Shown: one piece after another, positions 58,950-64,000 of the stretch
Position numbering within the stretch: the first letter of the stretch is position 1
How the letters are laid out: each line of letters starts with the position of its first letter
Assembly (NCBI RefSeq): GCF_001513975.1
Contig: NZ_KQ947985.1
Location: forward strand, 310,001 to 374,000
Direction of reading: 5' to 3'
Length of the DNA stretch: 64,000 nucleotides
Source of the DNA: Streptomyces curacoi
GTDB taxonomy: Bacteria > Actinomycetota > Actinomycetes > Streptomycetales > Streptomycetaceae
The notes under the pieces: model-generated
The model's database searches: none
What the model saw: the letters and a program-made list of their open reading frames with translations, nothing else
Told to the model about the DNA's origin: nothing
Program-made: the position numbers and the translations under genes

Positions 58950-59741
58950 ATGGACGCGTACGACGCAGGCTCGACCGCCCGCCCTGGGCCGGACGAGGAG
59001 CCGCAGCACGCCGCGTCCGCCGTCGCGCCCCCGCCCGCCCCGCCGTCCCCGGAACCCCGCACCGGTGTGGCCGCCCTCTCGATGCGCTACCAGATCGGCG
59101 CCGCCCTCGCCCTCGCGGTCGTGGCGATCGCCGTCTGTGTCCACATAGGCATGGTCTTCCTGCACGTCGCCCCGCCGAACACGGTCACCAAGCAGCACGG
59201 CAAGGCGATCGACGACTGGATATACCCGGAGTTCGAACAGAACTGGAAGCTGTTCGCCCCCAACCCGCTGCAGCAGAACATCGCGGTCCAGGTCCGCGCC
59301 GAGATCGGCACCGCCGACGGCGGCACCCGCACCACCGGCTGGTACGACCTGTCCGCCCAGGACGGCCGGGCCATCGACGGCAATCTGCTCCCCAGCCACA
59401 CCCAGCAGAACGAGCTGCGCCGGGCCTGGGACTTCTTCGTCGCCACGCACGACGCCCAGAACCGTCCCGTGGGCCTGCGCGGCGCCCTGTCCGAGACCTA
59501 TCTGCGGCACATAGTGGAGCTGCGCCTCGACCGCGCCGACGCGGCCGGCGAGGGCGGCGTCGTCGAACGCGTCCAGGTCCGCTCCCGCACCACCCCTGTG
59601 CCCCCGCCGAAGTGGAGCGACGAGCAGGTCTCCGACAAGCCGACCTACCGTGTGCTGCCCTGGTGGTGGGTCCCGACGGACGGGACGGACCGTGCGAACG
59701 GGACCGACCCTGCGGGCGCGAGTGAGGGAGGCGCCCGGTGA
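58950..59741 (+). CDS. DUF5819 family membrane protein (SdpA-like)
   Basis: 263 residues. A disordered Pro/Ala-rich N-terminus, one membrane helix (about 48-72, IGAALALAVVAIAVCVHIGM) and an outside domain with NWKLFAPNPLQQNIAVQVRA, the family landmark. The W-x-LF-x-NP pattern recalls SdpA (W-x-FF-x-NP), which with SdpB matures a secreted peptide in Bacillus. It overlaps the HTTM gene by four bases, so both are co-translated. ATG 58950 follows GGGGACGGGG; the longer frame to 58884 is not conserved. Confidence 0.88.
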   Translation: MDAYDAGSTARPGPDEEPQHAASAVAPPPAPPSPEPRTGVAALSMRYQIGAALALAVVAIAVCVHIGMVFLHVAPPNTVTKQHGKAIDDWIYPEFEQNWKLFAPNPLQQNIAVQVRAEIGTADGGTRTTGWYDLSAQDGRAIDGNLLPSHTQQNELRRAWDFFVATHDAQNRPVGLRGALSETYLRHIVELRLDRADAAGEGGVVERVQVRSRTTPVPPPKWSDEQVSDKPTYRVLPWWWVPTDGTDRANGTDPAGASEGGAR

Positions 59742-60967
59742 ACCGCTTCAGCCTCGCTGTCTCCACGGGCATCGCCCGTGTCACCGAGTCCGCCCTCGGC
59801 CCGTATCAGACGGCAGTGATCCGTATCGGCTTCACCGCGACCTGGCTGCTGTTCCTGCTGCGCGAGTTCCCGCACCGCCACGAGCTCTACGGCCCCGAAG
59901 GACCCTGGGACTTCGACCTGGCCCAGCAGCTGATCGGGACGAACGGCTCCTTCACCGCTCTGATCTGGTCGAGCAGCGGGCTGTGGTTCGAGGCCGTGTA
60001 CGCCTTCGCCGTCCTGACCAGCGTGCTGCTGCTGCTCGGCTGGCGCACCCGCACGATGTCCGTGCTGTTCATGGTCGGCGTGCTCTCGCTGCAGAACCGC
60101 TCCATCTTCATGGGCGACGGCGGCGACAACGTCCTGCACCTGATGTGCGTCTACCTCGTCTTCACGCGCTGCGGCCAGGTCTGGTCGCTGGACGAGCGCC
60201 GGGCACGGCTCGCGGGCGAGGAACACGCGCGTGGCGAGCGCGTCGGGCCGGACCGGGTCGGCCCGGCCCTGTGGAGCGTGCTCGGGTTCGCGCTGGCCGC
60301 GGCCACCGTCGCCGGCCGCCTCGACGGCGACCTGACCGTGCCGGTGATCCTGTGGGGCGTCTGGCTGGGGCTGGGCGTGTGGTGGATCGTGGGCCGACTC
60401 GCGCGGACCGCCCAGCCGCGCATCCTGCTCGACGTCGTCGGCAACATCGTGCACAACGGCGCCCTGCTCGTGATCATGGCCGAGGCCTGTCTGATCTACG
60501 CCACCGCCGGCTGGTACAAGATCCAGGGCTCCCGCTGGCAGGACGGCACCGCCGTCTACTACCCGCTGCACCTCGACTACTTCTCACCCTGGCCCGCCCT
60601 CGCCGACCTGCTGTCGTCCAGCGGCGCCATGGTGCTGCTCATCACCTACGGCACGGTCGCGGTGCAGGTCGCCTTCCCCTTCACCCTGTTCAACCGGCGG
60701 GTCAAGAACGTCCTGCTGGCCGCGATGATCACCGAGCACGCCGTGATCGCGGTCGTCCTCGGCCTGCCGTTCTTCTCGCTGGCGATGATCGCGGCGGACG
60801 CGGTCTTCCTGCCGACGTCGTTCCTGCGCCGCCTGGGCGGCTGGGCGGCACGCGCGCGTGCACGCCTGTCCCGGCTGGTGACCCGGCGCGGTGACGACCG
60901 TACGCCACCCCCCGAGCCGCGCACCCCGGAGAACCCCGAGCAGGCGCACGTAGGCTTCACGGCATGA
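59738..60967 (+). CDS. HTTM-domain membrane protein (SdpB/gamma-carboxylase-like)
   Basis: 409 residues with about eight membrane helices in an HTTM domain, found in vitamin K-dependent gamma-carboxylases and in SdpB-type peptide-maturation proteins. The characteristic block LQNRSIFMGDGGDNVLHLMC is present, as is a second block YATAGWYKIQGSRWQDGTAV. No carboxylase lumen domain follows. GTG 59738 overlaps the DUF5819 stop (GTGA), and its own stop overlaps the TrmH start (ATGA). Confidence 0.92.
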   Translation: MNRFSLAVSTGIARVTESALGPYQTAVIRIGFTATWLLFLLREFPHRHELYGPEGPWDFDLAQQLIGTNGSFTALIWSSSGLWFEAVYAFAVLTSVLLLLGWRTRTMSVLFMVGVLSLQNRSIFMGDGGDNVLHLMCVYLVFTRCGQVWSLDERRARLAGEEHARGERVGPDRVGPALWSVLGFALAAATVAGRLDGDLTVPVILWGVWLGLGVWWIVGRLARTAQPRILLDVVGNIVHNGALLVIMAEACLIYATAGWYKIQGSRWQDGTAVYYPLHLDYFSPWPALADLLSSSGAMVLLITYGTVAVQVAFPFTLFNRRVKNVLLAAMITEHAVIAVVLGLPFFSLAMIAADAVFLPTSFLRRLGGWAARARARLSRLVTRRGDDRTPPPEPRTPENPEQAHVGFTA

Positions 60968-61698
60968 CCCTGACCTCCTGGAACCGGCTCGCCGACACCT
61001 GCGTGCTGCTCGACGGCTTCCACGCCCTCAAGCACGCGGTGCGCTTCGGCGCCGAGGTCCCGGTGGCGGTCGCCGTCGACCGGGAGGCCGCGCTCGCCCT
61101 CGCCGAGGAACTGGCCCCGGACGTACGGAAGACGCTGGACGCGCTCCTGACCGAGGTCCCCGAGCCGACGTACGCCTCTCTCGTGCCGCGCCCGCACCCC
61201 ACCGCGGTGGCGGCCCTGGCGGTACGTCCGTCCCGCGCGGCCAACCTGGAGAAGCTGGCGCACACCCCCCGCACCGCCCCGGTCGTGGTCCTCGACAACC
61301 CGCGCAACCTCGGCAATGCGGGCGCCGTGATCCGCCTGGCCGCCGGCTTCGGCGCGACCGGCGTGGTCACCACCGGCACCCTCGACCCCTGGCATCCCAC
61401 GGTCGTACGCGGCGGAGCGGGCCTGCACTTCGCGACGGCCGTGGAGCGGCTGGACGTGGCGGAGCTGCCGCCCGGGCCGGTCTTCGCGCTGGACCCGGAG
61501 GGCGACGACATCCGGGGCATCGAGCTCCCGGACGACGCCGTCCTCGCGTTCGGGTCGGAGCGCAGCGGTCTGTCCGCCGAACTACGCGCGCGTGCCGACC
61601 ATTTGGTGGCCCTGCCGATGCGTCCCCAGGTCTCCAGCTACAACCTGGCGACGAGTGTGGCGATGACGCTCTACCACTGGAGCCTCGGCGGCGTCTAG
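60964..61698 (+). CDS. TrmH/SpoU family RNA 2'-O-methyltransferase
   Basis: 244 residues. SPOUT knot motifs: VVLDNPRNLGNAGAVIRLAA (motif 1), LAFGSERSGLSAEL (motif 2) and ALPMRPQVSSYNLATSVAMT (motif 3) are complete, so it should be active. The target RNA is unknown. It lacks the usual N-terminal L30e-like substrate domain sequence. Co-translated with the HTTM gene; its stop interlocks with the paaN stop at CTAG. Confidence 0.93.
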   Translation: MTLTSWNRLADTCVLLDGFHALKHAVRFGAEVPVAVAVDREAALALAEELAPDVRKTLDALLTEVPEPTYASLVPRPHPTAVAALAVRPSRAANLEKLAHTPRTAPVVVLDNPRNLGNAGAVIRLAAGFGATGVVTTGTLDPWHPTVVRGGAGLHFATAVERLDVAELPPGPVFALDPEGDDIRGIELPDDAVLAFGSERSGLSAELRARADHLVALPMRPQVSSYNLATSVAMTLYHWSLGGV

Positions 61699-63386
61699 GC
61701 TTCCCGGCGCACCTCGACGACCCGGAACCGGTTCGCGACGAACGCCCCGTCGCACAGCGCCGAGTTGGCCGCCGGGTTGCCACCCGAACCATGGAAGTCG
61801 GAGAACGCGGCGGTCTGGTTGACGTACACCCCGCCCGTGAGGTTCAGCGACAGCTGGGCCGCCTCCTCCAGGCACACCTCCTGTACGGCCTGCTCGACCT
61901 CCTCGTCGGTGGTGTACGCGCCGACCGTCATCGCGCCCTTCTCGCGCACGGTCCGCCGCAGCAGCTCCACCGCGTCCGCGGCCGAGTCGACGGCGACGGC
62001 GAAGGACACCGGCCCGAAGCACTCGCTCATATAGGCGGCCTCGTCGTCCGGCTTGGCCCCGTCCAGCTTCACGATCACGGGCGTGCGCACGACCGCGTCC
62101 GGGAACTCGGGGTTGGCGATCTCGCGGGAGGCGAGGGCGACTTCGCCGAGCCCGGCGGCAGCCTCCAGGCGGGCCTTGACGCCCGGGTTGACGATCGCGC
62201 CGAGCAGGGCGTTCGCGCGGGCGTCGTCGCCGAGGAGGCCGTCGACCGAGCGGGCGAGGTCGGACACGACCTCGTCGAAGGTGCGGGGGCCCTCCTCGGT
62301 GCGGATGCCGTCCCGCGGGATGAGGAGGTTCTGCGGGGTGGTGCACATCTGGCCGCTGTACAGCGACAGGGAGAAGGCCAGGTTGGACAGCATCCCCTTG
62401 TAGTTGTCGGTGGAGTGGACGATCACCGTGTTGACGCCGGCCTTCTCGGTGTAGACCTGCGCCTGGCGGGCGTTGGCCTCCAGCCAGTCGCCGAACACCG
62501 TCGAGCCGGTGTAGTCGATGATCCGGATCTCCGGGCGGGTGGCCAGGGTCTTGGCGATGCCCTCGCCGGGCCGCTCGGCGGCCAGCGCGACCAGGTTCGG
62601 GTCGAAGCCCGCCTCGGCGAGCACCTGGCGCGCGACCTGGACGGTGAGCGCGAGCGGCAGCACCGCGCGCGGGTGGGGCTTGACCAGGACCGCGTTGCCG
62701 GTGGCCAGGGAGGCGAACAGGCCCGGGTAGCCGTTCCAGGTCGGGAAGGTGTTGCAGCCGATGACCAGGGCGATCCCGCGCGGGACCGGCGTGAACCGCT
62801 TGTTCATCGCCAGCGGGTCGCGCTTGCCCTGCGGCTTGGTCCACTCCGCCGTGTCGGGGGTGCGGACCTGCTCGACGTACGCGTACGCCACCGCTTCCAG
62901 GCCGCGGTCCTGCGCATGCGGGCCGCCCGCCTGGAACGCCATCATGAAGGCCTGGCCGGAGGTGTGCATGACCGCGTGCGCGAACTCGTGCGTGCGGTCG
63001 CTGATCCGCTTGAGGATCTCCAGGCAGACCACCGCGCGCATCTCCGCGCCCGCGTCCCGCCACGCGCGCTGACCGGACTTCATGGCGGCCAGCAGCACGT
63101 CGATGTCCGCGTGCGGGTACTCGACGCCCAGCTCGATGCCGTACGGGGAGACCTCGCCGCCCACCCAGTCGTCCGTGCCGGGCTGGCCGAGGTCGAGGCG
63201 GCCTCCCAGGAGGGCGTCGAAGGCGGCCTTGCCCGCCGCGGCGTCCAGGCTGCCGTTCTCGCCGTAGGCCTTGGGGTGCTCGGGGTGCGGCGACCAGTAC
63301 GCGCGCGTGCGGATCGCTTCCAGCGCCTGGTCGAGGGTCGGCCGGTGCTTGGCGATCAGCTCGTGGGCGGTCAGTTCGGCGGCCAT
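61695..63386 (-). CDS. paaN: Phenylacetic acid degradation protein PaaN (aldehyde dehydrogenase)
   Basis: 563 residues, a long aldehyde dehydrogenase. NAD-binding region with IALVIGCNTFPTWNGYPGLF, IRIIDYTGSTVFGDW and the catalytic Cys in LYSGQMCTTPQNLLIPRDG; catalytic Glu in VYTEKAGVNT. The N-terminal 150 residues have no counterpart in ordinary aldehyde dehydrogenases and match PaaN. In phenylacetate catabolism it oxidises the ring-opened aldehyde. ATG 63386. Divergent from a 3-hydroxyacyl-CoA dehydrogenase, with a PaaR-like operator between. Confidence 0.93.
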   Translation of the reverse strand: MAAELTAHELIAKHRPTLDQALEAIRTRAYWSPHPEHPKAYGENGSLDAAAGKAAFDALLGGRLDLGQPGTDDWVGGEVSPYGIELGVEYPHADIDVLLAAMKSGQRAWRDAGAEMRAVVCLEILKRISDRTHEFAHAVMHTSGQAFMMAFQAGGPHAQDRGLEAVAYAYVEQVRTPDTAEWTKPQGKRDPLAMNKRFTPVPRGIALVIGCNTFPTWNGYPGLFASLATGNAVLVKPHPRAVLPLALTVQVARQVLAEAGFDPNLVALAAERPGEGIAKTLATRPEIRIIDYTGSTVFGDWLEANARQAQVYTEKAGVNTVIVHSTDNYKGMLSNLAFSLSLYSGQMCTTPQNLLIPRDGIRTEEGPRTFDEVVSDLARSVDGLLGDDARANALLGAIVNPGVKARLEAAAGLGEVALASREIANPEFPDAVVRTPVIVKLDGAKPDDEAAYMSECFGPVSFAVAVDSAADAVELLRRTVREKGAMTVGAYTTDEEVEQAVQEVCLEEAAQLSLNLTGGVYVNQTAAFSDFHGSGGNPAANSALCDGAFVANRFRVVEVRREA

Positions 63387-63470
63387 GCGGGACCAACTCC
63401 TCGTTTCCAGAGCTCTCCGTTGAGCTCATGACCTGGGCAGAAACATGGGCAGGAACAGGCAGTCAGAGTT

Positions 63471-63498
63471 AGAGTAACCGAACGATCGGTCGGTTCAA
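63471..63498 (-). promoter_or_regulatory. paaN promoter with PaaR-like operator in its spacer
   Basis: On the minus strand TTGAAC (-35) and TACTCT (-10) are 16 bp apart. The spacer is ACCG-NN-CG-NN-CGGT plus flanks (core 63477-63490), close to the operator I recall for the TetR-type phenylacetate repressor PaaR. Confidence 0.7.
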
Positions 63499-63546
63499 GG
63501 GGGTCCGCCGCATCTGTGGAAAACCCCGTGCGGGAGGATCGCGCCC

Positions 63547-64000
63547 ATGACAGCACTCGACCTCAGCAGCCCCGTGGCCGTCGTCGGCACCGGCACCATG
63601 GGCCAGGGCATCGCCCAGGTCGCGCTGGTCGCGGGCCATCCCGTACGCCTGTACGACGCCGTTCCCGGCCGCGCTCAGGACGTGGCCGACGCGATCGGCG
63701 CCCGCCTCGACCGGCTCGTCGAGAAGGACCGCCTCACCGGCGCCGACCGCGACGCGGCCCGCGCCCGGCTGCACCCCGCCGAGACCCTCGCCGAGCTCGC
63801 CGACTGCGCCCTCGTCGTCGAGGCCGTGCTGGAGCGCCTCGACGTCAAGCAGGAGCTGTTCCGCGAGCTGGAGGACGTCGTCCGCGAGGACTGCCTGCTC
63901 GCCACGAACACCTCGTCCCTGTCCGTCACGGCGATCGGCGGCGCCCTCGCCCATCCCGGCCGCTTCGTCGGCCTGCACTTCTTCAACCCCGCACCGCTGC
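63547..64000 (+). CDS. 3-hydroxyacyl-CoA (3-hydroxybutyryl-CoA) dehydrogenase, cut by the window end
   Basis: 151 residues of the N-terminal NAD domain are visible: PVAVVGTGTMGQGIAQVALV, LVVEAVLERLDVKQELF and ATNTSSLSVTAIG, ending in GLHFFNPAP. The C-terminal catalytic domain is outside the window. It oxidises 3-hydroxyacyl-CoA and, beside paaN, probably serves phenylacetate breakdown as PaaH. ATG 63547 follows GGGAGGA. Confidence 0.93.
   Translation, partial: MTALDLSSPVAVVGTGTMGQGIAQVALVAGHPVRLYDAVPGRAQDVADAIGARLDRLVEKDRLTGADRDAARARLHPAETLAELADCALVVEAVLERLDVKQELFRELEDVVREDCLLATNTSSLSVTAIGGALAHPGRFVGLHFFNPAPL

Overview
The window is about 64 kb of very GC-rich actinobacterial chromosome and is almost certainly Streptomyces. 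The evidence is the strong third-position GC bias, frequent GTG starts, and the gene order murJ - sigM - trxBA - parAB - rsmG - jag - yidC/yidD - rnpA - rpmH - dnaA - oriC - dnaN - gnd - recF - dciA - gyrB - gyrA. A long DnaA linker domain, gnd between dnaN and recF, several class E sortases and five perfect parS sites (GTTTCACGTGAAAC) agree with this. It is the origin-proximal core of the chromosome. No phage, insertion sequence or CRISPR array was found.

Left part (1-16044): cell-wall lipid II flippase MurJ (5' end cut off) with its membrane pseudokinase, an ECF sigma factor with a zinc-type anti-sigma partner, and thioredoxin reductase/thioredoxin behind a textbook sigma-R promoter. On the minus strand follow a GNAT protein, the ParA/ParB segregation genes, and the conserved rsmG-jag-yidC-yidD-rnpA-rpmH string. 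dnaA then reads rightward. oriC occupies the roughly 870 bp between dnaA and dnaN and carries at least 17 DnaA boxes. dnaN, gnd, recF, dciA, gyrB, gyrA and a DUF3566 membrane protein follow, ending at tRNA-Ile(GAT).

Middle (27-35 kb): a looser stretch between tRNA-Ile and tRNA-Ala(TGC). It holds a VOC protein and an AAA ATPase with lower GC3, secreted and tail-anchored proteins, the small DLW-39 protein, a Ser/Thr kinase and an XRE regulator. Several short tandem repeats lie in the gaps. A DUF5324 protein, a cyclophilin and a rhomboid protease come next.

37-50 kb: a division and envelope block. A DnaA-box cluster precedes crgA. A plus-strand run then encodes a DUF881 protein, three class E sortases, a 53-residue membrane protein and a glutamine amidotransferase. 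It converges on the minus-strand operon fhaA-fhaB-pstP-ftsW/rodA-pbpA-pknB, the actinobacterial growth and phosphosignalling cluster. tRNA-Leu(CAG) follows.

51-64 kb: accessory metabolism. It contains a DUF1304 protein, a frameshifted GT-C type membrane protein, an azoreductase/HxlR divergent pair with a symmetric candidate operator, DUF2252, and two apparently leaderless genes (J-domain protein, rhodanese). An acyl-CoA dehydrogenase has a KstR-type palindrome upstream. A DUF5819+HTTM pair resembles SdpA/SdpB. TrmH-type methyltransferase, paaN, and a 3-hydroxyacyl-CoA dehydrogenase cut by the window end complete the region. The paaN/paaH intergenic region carries a PaaR-like palindrome exactly inside a promoter spacer. 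The least explained items are the SdpAB-like pair, the two degenerate parS copies far from the main cluster, and the DnaA-box cluster beside crgA.
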